Part shown: piece by piece, positions 7,264 through 16,582 of the stretch | Layout: each line of letters begins with the position of its first letter | Position numbering within the stretch: the stretch's first letter is position 1 | Assembly (NCBI GenBank): GCA_949299375.1 | Contig: CASGAH010000006.1 | Coordinates: 1 to 49,098 of the forward strand | Direction of reading: 5' to 3' | Source of the DNA: an uncultured Eubacteriales bacterium | GTDB taxonomy: Bacteria > Bacillota > Clostridia > Lachnospirales > Lachnospiraceae | Length of the DNA stretch: 49,098 nt | Translations under genes and position numbers: made by a program | The notes under the pieces: model-generated | Databases searched by the model: none | Told to the model about the DNA's origin: nothing | Seen by the model: only the letters and a program-made list of their open reading frames with translations

Positions 7264-9788
7264 TCATTCCCTCCGATCAGTGAAATAATGGGAGCGCAAT
7301 TGTCGTAGGGCTGCGCACACTCAAACCGAAGCAGCATCGTACCGCTGTCAGTCAGATACGGACACCCATCCTCAAAATACATTGTGTCCGAATTTTCAAA
7401 GAGAAGGTCAAAGCGGTCGGCAGAGGGATCATATGCGTAGACCTGTGTTTCATCCGACCATCCATAGGAGAGAACTTCTTTTCGGATCATTCGCGTCACA
7501 GAGGTAATCGGGAAGATGTTGATCTCAACCGTCACTTCCTCCGAGTAGAGCATACCGTCGCTGTAATCCATCTGATTGTAATCGGGTTTGACTGCATAGG
7601 GGAGAATGTTTTCGACATACGTTCCATCCACATCCTCCGGATGATAGGTGAAGGGCTGATGGAAAATGGCAGCACCGCTCTCGGAGATGTCTTCTGTGAC
7701 GATGATGTCCTGAGGATAGTCCATGACAGATCCGACGACAAATCCCTCCTCATATCCAAGCGCATTGTCGTATTTCGCACAGATCAGGTTGTAGGCATTG
7801 GAAGCCACGAAATCGAGATGGTGAAAATACCATCCGTATAACGGTGACTGGAGATCCTCATTTTCTGTTTCGGAAAATGAGATCGTCTCCCCGTTTCCCA
7901 GATCCCCGATGTAGACAAAATGACTGGAATAACAAATCAGCGCATGGACGAGATCATAACCGGTATGGTTCGTCACAGAGCCGGAGAAGCCGTCGAGTGT
8001 TCCCTGAATCTGAATGTCAAACGAGCATTCGGAGGAATCCTCGATTTTCTCAAAGTTCATATAATCGGTTTGAAACGACGAAGCGTGATTTGTGTGGAGC
8101 AAATATCCTTCCGCGGTTTCTTTTATCCGATAATCCCACAAAGAACGGTTCGAATTTCCGGTTGAACTGTAATACCCCATCTGGAGCGGGGAGAAGTTTT
8201 GATATCCCGCTGCAATCTGTATTTCATACTTCTTTGTGTCTGGTGTCTGAATGGCCAGGTAGATCGTCTCTTCTGCAATGCCGCTTTCATCAAGCTCAAT
8301 GACCGTCAAATGGGATGCGACCGGGTTTGTCATGCGGGAGGGAGCACTTAATATGGCGATGAACACAGTAAACAGCAGCGCGCACCCCGGAATTGCACCC
8401 CAGATCATTTCACGCCGGTCGATCGCCTTTAGGAGAAGATATCCGACCGGACCTGCCACAAGGACATAGAGGAAAAAAAGCAGGGCGTACAATGCGATGT
8501 TTGGAATCTTGACGTCAAACAGACGATCCAGAATGCTGATTATGGAGTGAAACAGGTCGGAATCGGTGTCCTCATCATACATTCCCTGGTAGAAGATGTC
8601 GCTGCTGTAGGCGGTTTGACTGTCCATCAACAGCGCAAGACCAAACGACGCTTTTTCGCTCCACGTATCAATCGGCGACAGGCCAAGGTTCATACCAAGC
8701 ACGACAACGCTTCCCCGACCGACTTCTTTTTTCTGAATCAGCGACAGACCGTCATCATACTGAATCCGGCCGCTGTTTTGCTCTCTTCCCTCGGGAAGAA
8801 AGACCGAATGGATGCCGTCCTCCGCGCGCAGCGTAAGGGACGCACTTTCTACATTTTCCCCGGACGCATTCGCATCGGCATTCTGAATCGTGAGCGTTCC
8901 CGACACAGCATCCCCGATTTGCGCCTGCAGAAACGAATTCGAAAAGAGCGACAGCGCTCTTTGGCTGTCCGGACCGGTTCCGATGATGAGAATGCCTCCC
9001 GCCGCAACCCATTCCTGAATGGCCTGGTACTGTTCGCTGTTGAGCGAGGAGGAATCAAAACTGTTGATGATCAAATAATTCAGCATCCCCAGAGAAGAAG
9101 AAGACTGCGGGAATTGATCCGCGCTCAACTCTACAAGCGATGTCGAAAAAAAGCCCTCTGCCAGCTGCCCCGACAGGAAAATCGAGATGCCGTCGAAGTA
9201 GTTGAGGGCAGTAAAATCGTCGCTTAATACCCCGACAAGAATCGATTCCTGAGAAAAGTTCGCATTCACAGGCACCATTTGGCTCAAAAGAATATTTTCC
9301 TTGTGGTCTGCAATCTCCACGCCGATCTCCATCTCCGAGGAGAGGAAACGGACCGCTGTGCTGATCGTTTTGGATGCTTTCGAGGCGAGTACAAGGTCTT
9401 TTTCGTAGGCAACGCCTCCGCCATCGCTGTACGGATTCTGGCGAATGATGATGCGCACCGTTCCCTCAAAATCTTCTCCGAGGTTCGTAATCTTCATCGT
9501 GATCAGGGAGGAAGCGCCATATTTGAGGATTCCGTTTAGACCGTATTCCAGACGGACATCAAACCGGTCGCTGTGAATTGTTTCAACATTATAAGAAACG
9601 CCAGTGTCTGGAGAAACGGTGTCCGTATTGGGGCCAGCGGTGATGCTCTCCTCGTCCTCGATGACCGCTTCGGTCGCAAATGCTTTCGTTGCACTCTGGT
9701 CCAGGCAAAGAAGAACAAAGAACAGGGAAAACAGCAAACGAAGAAGCATGCTGCGCCCCCTCCTGTTTGTTTGATCTGCAGCTTTCAT
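7260..9788 (-). CDS. Large membrane-anchored extracytoplasmic protein of the MoxR/ABC cluster
   Basis: An 842-residue protein when started at the ATG at 9788, which has an AAGGAAGG site 7 nt upstream; an earlier ATG at 9851 has none. A signal peptide or signal anchor lies at about residues 12-30 (MLLRLLFSLFFVLLCL). A long extracytoplasmic part follows, with a GATase-like segment (YLIINSFDSSSLNSEQY, then WVAAGGILIIGTG). Two helices around residues 425-485 (ALYALLFFLYVLVAGPVGYL, then ALLFTVFIAILSA) split it from a second beta-rich domain. It is the first gene of the operon. I do not recognise a named family; similar multi-domain proteins accompany ABC/MoxR clusters in Clostridia. A substrate-capture or scaffold role outside the membrane is a guess. 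Confidence 0.8.
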   Translation of the reverse strand: MKAADQTNRRGRSMLLRLLFSLFFVLLCLDQSATKAFATEAVIEDEESITAGPNTDTVSPDTGVSYNVETIHSDRFDVRLEYGLNGILKYGASSLITMKITNLGEDFEGTVRIIIRQNPYSDGGGVAYEKDLVLASKASKTISTAVRFLSSEMEIGVEIADHKENILLSQMVPVNANFSQESILVGVLSDDFTALNYFDGISIFLSGQLAEGFFSTSLVELSADQFPQSSSSLGMLNYLIINSFDSSSLNSEQYQAIQEWVAAGGILIIGTGPDSQRALSLFSNSFLQAQIGDAVSGTLTIQNADANASGENVESASLTLRAEDGIHSVFLPEGREQNSGRIQYDDGLSLIQKKEVGRGSVVVLGMNLGLSPIDTWSEKASFGLALLMDSQTAYSSDIFYQGMYDEDTDSDLFHSIISILDRLFDVKIPNIALYALLFFLYVLVAGPVGYLLLKAIDRREMIWGAIPGCALLFTVFIAILSAPSRMTNPVASHLTVIELDESGIAEETIYLAIQTPDTKKYEIQIAAGYQNFSPLQMGYYSSTGNSNRSLWDYRIKETAEGYLLHTNHASSFQTDYMNFEKIEDSSECSFDIQIQGTLDGFSGSVTNHTGYDLVHALICYSSHFVYIGDLGNGETISFSETENEDLQSPLYGWYFHHLDFVASNAYNLICAKYDNALGYEEGFVVGSVMDYPQDIIVTEDISESGAAIFHQPFTYHPEDVDGTYVENILPYAVKPDYNQMDYSDGMLYSEEVTVEINIFPITSVTRMIRKEVLSYGWSDETQVYAYDPSADRFDLLFENSDTMYFEDGCPYLTDSGTMLLRFECAQPYDNCAPIISLIGGNE

Positions 9789-9914
9789 GTGATACCTTCC
9801 TTCTTTTTTTGTATCGGTGGTTCTCGTTGGACTTCTCCTATAGCGTCTCATACATTTCTTAACAGAGGATACAAAAAAGTCTTACAAAATTCTTTCGATT
9901 CGATAGTTTGCGTT

Positions 9915-10373
9915 TTAAACAGATAAGGAGGCAAACCATTCCTCTGCCCAGTCGCCCGGACCCGTCTTTCCGTCTTGTTTCTTCTCATACGCATAGGACG
10001 CCTTGAGGCGATAGGGATTGGGTGTTTTCGGGTGTATCGTACAAACAATCTTCAATTCCTCAGGCATCGGATGTTCGTGCGATTCGCAGACTTTCTGAAT
10101 CTGCAGAAGGTCGTCATTTAAAATTTGAAGCACCATTTTCTGTCTTCCGATAGAGACATCATACGGTTTCTCCCCGGCAGAAAGCGCAGTGTTTAATTGA
10201 TGCTTTTTGACAAGCTTCCCGTGAATCCGATAGAAATAATTGCAGAATGTCCGTCCCTGATGAAAATACGCATAAATATAAACGGCATCTGCACGGTTTT
10301 CTACGTTTTCCAGGCAGATTGAGACCATATCTGACTGCAGATGGCTAAATTGCTCTTCAAATCCCTTTTTCAT
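9915..10373 (-). CDS. Candidate immunity protein, DUF600/YezG-like
   Basis: A 152-residue soluble, mildly acidic protein directly downstream of the nuclease-toxin gene (39-nt gap), with a GAGGAG site before its ATG. The layout matches the YezG (DUF600) immunity family: a short N-terminal helix, a beta-rich core, a segment in which the partner's ligand loop would sit, and an aromatic C-terminal helix (DWAEEWFASL). In Bacillus subtilis YezG protects against YeeF, whose C-terminal nuclease resembles the one encoded next door. The sequence match to YezG is weak by eye, so the call rests mostly on gene order. It would act in the cytoplasm by binding the nuclease domain. Confidence 0.55.
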   Translation of the reverse strand: MKKGFEEQFSHLQSDMVSICLENVENRADAVYIYAYFHQGRTFCNYFYRIHGKLVKKHQLNTALSAGEKPYDVSIGRQKMVLQILNDDLLQIQKVCESHEHPMPEELKIVCTIHPKTPNPYRLKASYAYEKKQDGKTGPGDWAEEWFASLSV

Positions 10374-10412
10374 GTTTCGCTCCTCTTCTTTCTTTTATGA
10401 TGAAAATGACCG

Positions 10413-13175
10413 TCAGTTCCCGTTCGGCAGGAATTCGGAAAAGAATTCTCCGTCGATTGTGTATTCCAGCTGGATGCCGGAGGGACGCATGCTTGTTCCC
10501 TCATAGACCAGTTCTCCGCGGACGCTGACCTTTTTGTTGTTTTTCAGCGCCTCCGCCCAGCGGTTTTCAATGATTTTGTAATCGCTCTGGTTGACATGCG
10601 CAGACTGGGAGATGAGGTTGTCAAGGTCAGCGGAACCGCCGAAGCGATCTCCGAACAGATGGCCTGCATGGTCGCCCGCTTCCTTTCCCGCTGTGTTTGG
10701 ATTGTGCTTCAAGCGATCGGTGCGTGTCGTCAGATGAAGATCGTCGGTCTCATACGTGCAGATTCTGCCCAACTCGTCGGTTTCATAATAATATTCAAAT
10801 TCTCCGCTCTGGTAGCGCACATTTGGCTTTAAATTTCCGTTTTCGTCCAGCGCACTTTCCACAAATTGTTTTTGGGACGGATGGCCAAATGCATCCACAA
10901 AATCCATGCCGTGTTTTGCCAGGCGGTCCAGGTCGTTTGCCAGACCGATTCCGCTCATCACAAAGCCAAATGCATCCAGAACAACATTGAGATAATTGCT
11001 CGGTGTATTTTCCCAGTGTCCAATGTCATAGGAGAGATCCCTCGCTCCGGAGATAAGCCCCCAGATGTTTCCGCTAAACGGAACAATGCCGATGCCAATT
11101 TCCGTGACGGTGGCAAGGAGCGTCGGGTCAGAGTCGTTGTAGCGCCCGAATACGACCTGTTCGGCTGTCCGATGCCCATAATCGGTTGTGGAGGCAAAGA
11201 CAGCAGCGCCCGCAAAGGTGGCAGCGCCAATGCCTGCGGCGACAGCGAGGCCGACACCTGCCGTCAAAAGACCGACAAAAACAGACAGCCCCAAAATGAG
11301 AGAAAATCCCATGTTGGCAAAAAGCCCTTCCAACGTCTTTCCGGACTCTGTCCATCCGCCGTCATCTGCCAGCGCAATCCCTGTCTGGAAGAAGAGAACG
11401 GCTGCTGCCACACCGAGAACGGCGCAGAAGGCAAATACTGCCAGTTTGCCTCTGCTCATCTGTTTTTTCCTGGCGCCGGAGCTGGAGGACTCCTTCTTAG
11501 ATCCGGAATCGGGGGAGGCTGGCCCCGTTCCGACCAGCGAAAGAAGCAAAAACAGGATGCTCACGACGAGGCGCAGCACGATATGGTAGTCGAAAAAATG
11601 CCACATCACGAAGTTTAGGATAGAATAGAGGAAAAATCCGAAGCACAGGCCAAACACGTCCAGAAGAATTTCCTCAAACAGGATGGGCTTTTGTTTTTGC
11701 GCTTCCACCTTCTTTGCGGAAGCTGCGGTTCTCCACATCATCAAAAAAGAGGCAAGAGAACTGTCTTCCCCCTGGGCAAAAGACAGAAGCAAAATCGGCA
11801 CAAGCAGGGCGACGGCAAAGGGGTTGTATAAGAGAAATCCAAAAATACAGCTGTAGAACACCCCTTTTCCGATGTGATATCGGACGCTTCTCGGACTGGC
11901 TGCGCTGCAGGAACGCAAAAGCGAGGGGATCCGGAAAAGATCCCGGAAAATCGATGTGACGCCGGCCGTTCGGATTCTGGAGAAGATGCCTCTCAAAAAG
12001 AGAAGGGAGAAGATGCTTAGAGGGAGAACAAGATACTCGGTCGTGACCGTTCCCCAGTTCATCTGAAATCCCTTGAGGGGGCTCGGAGTGTCGACCGTTC
12101 CCGCCAATAGATAGGGGGTCAGATTTCCCCACATACTTCTTATGGAAAAGTAAAATGTGTCGTTGAGATAACAGGTGGCATATAGATTCCAAATGACAGA
12201 AAACAGCGCAAACAGCGCATACCCCAAACCCCCGAACAAAAGCGACTTCCAGGAGGCCGACTTGAGGGCGAGGAAGCTGTTTTTTAACATCCATCCGATA
12301 TACCCGATTCGGGAGCGCGGAAAAGACGGATCGGCCATCAGCGCGTGATATGTCCATTTTCCGCCGGACGCGGTCCCTTCTTTGTCGGATTGAAGGGAAT
12401 CGCTTCTCTCCAAAGACAGTCCCGGGGCGTCATGCTCGAGCGCCTTCATCCAGCGAAGCACCAGGGAGGAGAACTTCTCTCTTGCTTCGCCCTCCATGCC
12501 CTCGTCGTCGCGGGAAATTGTGATTCCATCGATCCGGTAGCATTCGAGGCGGTCTTTTTGGAGCAAAAGCTGGTATTGCTCCCGAATCCGGTCTCTGCGG
12601 CTGTCCAGCAGCGTTCCCTGGAGATGAACGCCGGAAGAGATTTTGGAGGGGGGAAGCTGACTTTGCGCCAGCAGTTCATTCCATTGTTTTCGGTGAAATG
12701 CGTCTCTTGGGTCCTGTTCGAGCAAATCGTTTTCCAGATAGCGAAGGATGGCTTCCGGCGAGTGATCCAGCACAAGGACGGCTTTGTTTTGCCGGTTGTC
12801 CTGGATGGATGCAAGGAAGCAGTTGTTCGACCAGTAAATGGACACGAGTTTTTCCTGTTTGATCCAGGCGTCTTTTTGCAATGTCAGACAAAAACGGCTC
12901 TCGTGGATCAGCTGGAGCAGGGTCTCAATGGTCCGCTCCAAATACAGATTCCCCTGTCTGTCACGCCGCAGCACGCCGCGTCGGATCGCTTTTTTGCAGA
13001 ATGCTTCGGTCATTTTCGGATCTTCCGCCAATGCGTTTGCCTGGCGGGGAATCATAACCCCCGCCAGCGCCGGATGATCCCCTTTTCTTAATAGGAGCTG
13101 CAGGGCAAACACGTATTCCTCCAGCGTCATCTGCTGGAGAAGTTCTACACCTGTCTCCGATTGCTTTTTCTTCAT
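10413..13175 (-). CDS. Multi-pass membrane polymorphic toxin with C-terminal DNA/RNA non-specific endonuclease domain
   Basis: A 920-residue protein. I chose the ATG at 13175, which has AAGGAGG 8 nt upstream. Residues 1-310 are soluble and not recognised. Residues 311-660 hold about seven membrane helices, including a glycine/alanine-rich hairpin. Residues 693-753 look like a linker or pre-toxin region. From about residue 828 the protein matches the Endonuclea_NS_2-type nuclease at the end of B. subtilis YeeF: GDHAGHLFGDRFGGSADLDN, then NQSDYKIIENRWAEAL and YEGTSMRPS. The DHAGH motif (835-839) should be catalytic. The N-terminus is not an LXG domain, so the delivery route differs from YeeF. 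It sits between a propeller gene and the immunity candidate and shares an operon with an ABC importer. Confidence 0.85.
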   Translation of the reverse strand: MKKKQSETGVELLQQMTLEEYVFALQLLLRKGDHPALAGVMIPRQANALAEDPKMTEAFCKKAIRRGVLRRDRQGNLYLERTIETLLQLIHESRFCLTLQKDAWIKQEKLVSIYWSNNCFLASIQDNRQNKAVLVLDHSPEAILRYLENDLLEQDPRDAFHRKQWNELLAQSQLPPSKISSGVHLQGTLLDSRRDRIREQYQLLLQKDRLECYRIDGITISRDDEGMEGEAREKFSSLVLRWMKALEHDAPGLSLERSDSLQSDKEGTASGGKWTYHALMADPSFPRSRIGYIGWMLKNSFLALKSASWKSLLFGGLGYALFALFSVIWNLYATCYLNDTFYFSIRSMWGNLTPYLLAGTVDTPSPLKGFQMNWGTVTTEYLVLPLSIFSLLFLRGIFSRIRTAGVTSIFRDLFRIPSLLRSCSAASPRSVRYHIGKGVFYSCIFGFLLYNPFAVALLVPILLLSFAQGEDSSLASFLMMWRTAASAKKVEAQKQKPILFEEILLDVFGLCFGFFLYSILNFVMWHFFDYHIVLRLVVSILFLLLSLVGTGPASPDSGSKKESSSSGARKKQMSRGKLAVFAFCAVLGVAAAVLFFQTGIALADDGGWTESGKTLEGLFANMGFSLILGLSVFVGLLTAGVGLAVAAGIGAATFAGAAVFASTTDYGHRTAEQVVFGRYNDSDPTLLATVTEIGIGIVPFSGNIWGLISGARDLSYDIGHWENTPSNYLNVVLDAFGFVMSGIGLANDLDRLAKHGMDFVDAFGHPSQKQFVESALDENGNLKPNVRYQSGEFEYYYETDELGRICTYETDDLHLTTRTDRLKHNPNTAGKEAGDHAGHLFGDRFGGSADLDNLISQSAHVNQSDYKIIENRWAEALKNNKKVSVRGELVYEGTSMRPSGIQLEYTIDGEFFSEFLPNGN

Positions 13176-13188
13176 CTCAATTTCCTCC

Positions 13189-14328
13189 TTATCGGCCAGC
13201 GCCACACCCGTCCGTGCGGCTGGCATTGTGGGCATCGGACCGGATTTCAAGCGCAGACAACAGATTCGATACCGTATTCCGGTCAATCCGGGTTAAGCCG
13301 TATCTCCCGCCAAGCCAGTACACCGTCTCTGTCTCTGCAATGCATTTGATTTCATTGTCGGATAACCCGTTGTCTTCGGTCAGGACAATTCCATTCAGCG
13401 GGTGCGATGCAATTGCCTGTGTGTCCGGGCAGAGCAAAAGGCCATTGGATTCTGTCGTAATCCAGAGATGATCGTCCCTATCGACAAAAAGCCATCGCAC
13501 CTTTTCTCCTGGAATTCCGTCCTCAACGGAAAACAGATCGGATACGATCCACATCTCCTCTTTCTGTTCCAGAACGCAGAGTCCGCCGGCGCTCAGCTGC
13601 CCGGATGCCGCGAGCATTTTTGTATCGGAGAGGGGCCAAAACGCATTGATATAGGGATGCGCCAGCCCCTCTTCGATGGAGAGATACTGCCAGGATCCTT
13701 CTTTGCTGCGGATGCTGATCCCGCCCGGCGTATGGTTTAAATATGCGCCGCAGAAGAGAAAATCGTCTGTCTGGCAGATGACATTGACGGGATTGCAGGC
13801 AAGTCAGTTTTTCTCTGTGAGAATTTCCTCCACCGACCAGGTGCCGTCTTCTTTTACAAGGCGAAACGCTCCCTGCATCGTGCCGCCCCACAGGCAGTCT
13901 CCCTGGGCCAGAAGCGTGTTGACACGGCCTGCGGGGATTTCCGGTTCCCGAAATTCAATGCGGCTTTGGTCTGGCAAAAATCCAGTCAGGCCGCTGTTAT
14001 GTCCCGCCCATACCGTCTGATCGTCGGTCTGCACAATTCCGGAGGCATAAATCATCTCCAGATCGTCCCCGATTTTTTGAATCTGCTGTCCGCTTTCCCG
14101 GTCAAGCAGCAAAATTCCGTCTTTCGTTCCGACCCAGAGCTTTGTACCATCGTCATAAAGCGCTGAGATTTCGGTCCCCTCCAGAAAAACCCGAATGCCC
14201 TCGTATCGCTTATTGTCAAGCGCCTCCTGCTCTTTTTGACGATTGGACAAGTAAAAAAGACAGCTTGCTGCAATGAGCAAAAAAATCAGCAGGCGCAGCA
14301 GCACATTTTTGATTGCTTCTGTGCGCAT
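13189..14328 (-). pseudogene. Beta-propeller membrane-anchored protein, interrupted by an in-frame TGA
   Basis: One reading frame runs from the ATG at 14328 (AGGAGG site) to 13189, about 380 codons, broken only by a TGA at 13804-13806 (reading EKN-stop-LACNPVNV). The N-terminus has a signal anchor (VLLRLLIFLLIAASCLFYL). Repeats typical of the two-component-regulator propeller follow on both sides of the stop: LWVGTKDGILLL, VWAGHNSGLTG, LWGGTMQGAF, LWITTESNGLLL and YWLGGRYGLTRID. Blades after the stop remain intact and in frame, so the nonsense change is recent, possibly TGG to TGA, or is a sequencing error. A truncated 174-residue product could still be made. It lies 3 nt after the ABC ATPase and 13 nt before the toxin gene, so it is part of their operon. 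Confidence 0.8.
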
Positions 14329-14331
14329 CTT

Positions 14332-14979
14332 TTATCTCCTCCTTGTTAAATTCCCCTGATTCATCTCATACCAGCTGTCACAAAGGCCCTCCGTTTCCTC
14401 CAATGTGTGGGTCACATAGAGGATGGTGTGTGTATTTTTGTATTCCCGTTTCAGGAATGTCAGGGCATACTCTTTGCTCTCCTCGTCCAGATTCGTCAGC
14501 GGTTCGTCAAAAAGAAGAATGGGGCGTTCTGTCCCGCAGGCTCTGGCAAGAGAGACCCGTTTTGCCTGTCCGCCGGATATCTCATACGGGTAGCGCCGCC
14601 ACAGTGTCTCGATGCAAAGCTGCTCCATCAGATGGATGGCAAATTCTTTTTTCTGTTTCTTATTTTTTCCCTGCATTCCAAACATAATGTTCTGGCCTAC
14701 CGTCATATGATTCCAGAGGGCAGGCTCCTGAAATACCATGGCGATGCCTCTGCAAAAGAGCGGTTCCCGCGCTCCCCATTCTCTTCCCATCAGGAAAATC
14801 TGACCGCTCTGAGGGGATTCCAGACCGGCAATCAGGCGCAGCAGCGTAGATTTCCCGCTTCCGCTCTCCCCTGAAATGGCAGCCGCCTCCCCTTTTCGGA
14901 CGATGAGATCGACCGACTGAACGGGGAAAACGTCCGGATACCGTTTGCTTACCTGTCGGCATTCAATCGCTGTCTCCAT
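14332..14979 (-). CDS. ABC importer ATP-binding protein (ferric-iron/spermidine class)
   Basis: A 215-residue ATPase. Walker A is SGESGSGKSTLLRL near residue 36, the Q-loop AMVFQEPALWNHMTVGQNI, the signature ISGGQAKRVSLARA, and Walker B ILLFDEPLTNLDEE. It lacks the C-terminal regulatory domain of longer FbpC or PotA proteins, so it is a minimal subunit. Its start overlaps the permease end by 17 nt. With the fused permease and the lipoprotein it forms a complete importer that would sit in the cytoplasmic membrane and hydrolyse ATP on the inner face. The substrate is judged from the binding protein and permease. Confidence 0.93.
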   Translation of the reverse strand: METAIECRQVSKRYPDVFPVQSVDLIVRKGEAAAISGESGSGKSTLLRLIAGLESPQSGQIFLMGREWGAREPLFCRGIAMVFQEPALWNHMTVGQNIMFGMQGKNKKQKKEFAIHLMEQLCIETLWRRYPYEISGGQAKRVSLARACGTERPILLFDEPLTNLDEESKEYALTFLKREYKNTHTILYVTHTLEETEGLCDSWYEMNQGNLTRRR

Positions 14980-16552
14980 TGTTTTTTCCTTTCCTTCGCT
15001 TTGTCAGCCATAAAAGAAGTGCAATGGCGCCTCCCGTTCCCGCCATTGTCACGAGGCTGAACCCTGAAATCAGTTCCGATGCCCCATAGTGCAGATAGTT
15101 GTAGACCTTCACTGCCATTGTCTCAAGACCCGCCGGCATTAACACAAGTCCGATTCCCTCCTCCCCCATAGACAAAAGTGCTGTGATTGCGAATGCGGCA
15201 GCCATCCCCGGAGCAAGCATTGCAAGTTCAATGCGCCAAAACGCCTTGTTTTTGCCCGGGGAGAGAAGTCTTCCCATCTCAACCGCTGCCCGGTCTATGC
15301 GGCGCATTCCGGATGCAAGGACGAGCAGCGAAAAAGGCGCATAGCGTATTGCCATCCCGATGGCCGGGAAAACGATCGTCTGGCTGATCCAGTGAATGGG
15401 GGAGCCATTGACGGCGGACAAAAGCCCCATCGCAGCGAGGGGCCCCGGAATCGCCAGCGGAAACAGTGCGATCTGCCAAAACAGAAAACGGAACCGTTTT
15501 CTCTCCAGAAGGAATTTCGCCATTCCGAAAGATAAAAAGAGAGAGATCAGTCCTGCAAGAAGAGACATTTCAATGGATACTAGAAACTCTCTTCGGATGA
15601 GGAGGAAGGAATCCCAGATGACGCGAATGCTTCCCGCTGTCAAAAGGAAAATGACCGTCGGCAAAATCATCTGAATGGCGAGAAGAAGCAGGCCCAAAAG
15701 AGAGGCGATGCGGAAGATCCCGCCTAGATGCCATCGCCTCCCCGTATCCTGCGGACCCGGAAGGGTAAACTGCCGTAAATTTCCCTGAATCAGCGCCAGA
15801 AAGAGGAAGACAAGCCCGACAAGGGGCAGCGACATCCCTGCAACGTGAGCCATATCTGCCCCTCGATTGTATTCTGAAAAAATCTCCAGCAGATACGTCG
15901 GGAACTGAAACAGGGAAGGGACGGAATAATCGGTGATGGACAAAAGGAACACGCATCCAAACGCTGCCATCCGGTACGGTCTCGTTCGGGGAAGTACAAT
16001 GCGCCGGACGACAAGCGAATCGTCCTGACAGAGAAACGCCATCTCCTCCTCTTTTCGATTCTGCTGCTCCATTCCAAACAGTGCCATTGCCGTGCAGAGC
16101 GGCAAAAACGCCATCGTCTCCACAACAATGCAGGCCGCAAGTCCCCGGTAGCCAAACGAGGCAAGATCCCGGTTAAACTGACTGACCCAGCGGATTCCAT
16201 ACATCCAGGACAGCGCATAAATATAGTAGGGAAGCGGAACTGTGACGAGGAAAATCCAGCGAAGCGGCGAGCCAGACAGACGGCTGCTCCGGATTGCCAT
16301 TGCCGCAAACGTTCCGGCCGTGCAGGAGGCAAGGGCGCAAAGCGACGCGAGCAAAATGCTGTTCCATAAAAGGCCGGTCTGCCTCGGGGAGAGAATCCAG
16401 TCGTCAGCAGAAGCCGCCGAAAGGTTAAAACCGGCAAACGGAAACAGGAGAAACAAAACATACAGTGCTGCGCCCACCGCCGGGAGAATTCTGGAAAGAT
16501 TCCATCCTGCACCTTTGCCCCGATACCATTTTGAATCGTTTGAAGAATTCAT
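14963..16552 (-). CDS. ABC importer permease, two fused membrane domains (FbpB-like)
   Basis: A 529-residue protein with about twelve membrane helices, made of two halves each carrying one permease domain, the arrangement typical of ferric-iron permeases such as FbpB/SfuB. I chose the ATG at 16552 with a GAGG site 9 nt upstream. A GTG at 16582 directly after the previous stop is possible but has no obvious site. EAA-type coupling loops are visible near EEEMAFLCQDDSLVVRRIVL in the first half and IDRAAVEMGRLLSPGKNKAF in the second. It lies between the binding-protein and ATPase genes. Ferric iron is the likely substrate; related importers also carry thiamine or phosphonates. Confidence 0.92.
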   Translation of the reverse strand: MNSSNDSKWYRGKGAGWNLSRILPAVGAALYVLFLLFPFAGFNLSAASADDWILSPRQTGLLWNSILLASLCALASCTAGTFAAMAIRSSRLSGSPLRWIFLVTVPLPYYIYALSWMYGIRWVSQFNRDLASFGYRGLAACIVVETMAFLPLCTAMALFGMEQQNRKEEEMAFLCQDDSLVVRRIVLPRTRPYRMAAFGCVFLLSITDYSVPSLFQFPTYLLEIFSEYNRGADMAHVAGMSLPLVGLVFLFLALIQGNLRQFTLPGPQDTGRRWHLGGIFRIASLLGLLLLAIQMILPTVIFLLTAGSIRVIWDSFLLIRREFLVSIEMSLLAGLISLFLSFGMAKFLLERKRFRFLFWQIALFPLAIPGPLAAMGLLSAVNGSPIHWISQTIVFPAIGMAIRYAPFSLLVLASGMRRIDRAAVEMGRLLSPGKNKAFWRIELAMLAPGMAAAFAITALLSMGEEGIGLVLMPAGLETMAVKVYNYLHYGASELISGFSLVTMAGTGGAIALLLWLTKRRKGKNNGDSD

Positions 16553-16582
16553 TTTCCGTGTCCTCTTTTCCTGCCCGGGCAC

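Noticed and set aside
9788..9914. Consensus promoter for the MoxR operon
   Set aside because: Only weak boxes (for example TTGTAA with TGTTAA) are visible, so none is listed.
13523..13891. Extra minus-strand frame over the propeller TGA, suggesting a frameshift instead of a stop
   Set aside because: Propeller repeats before and after the TGA are in the same frame, so a single stop codon explains the break and no shift is needed.
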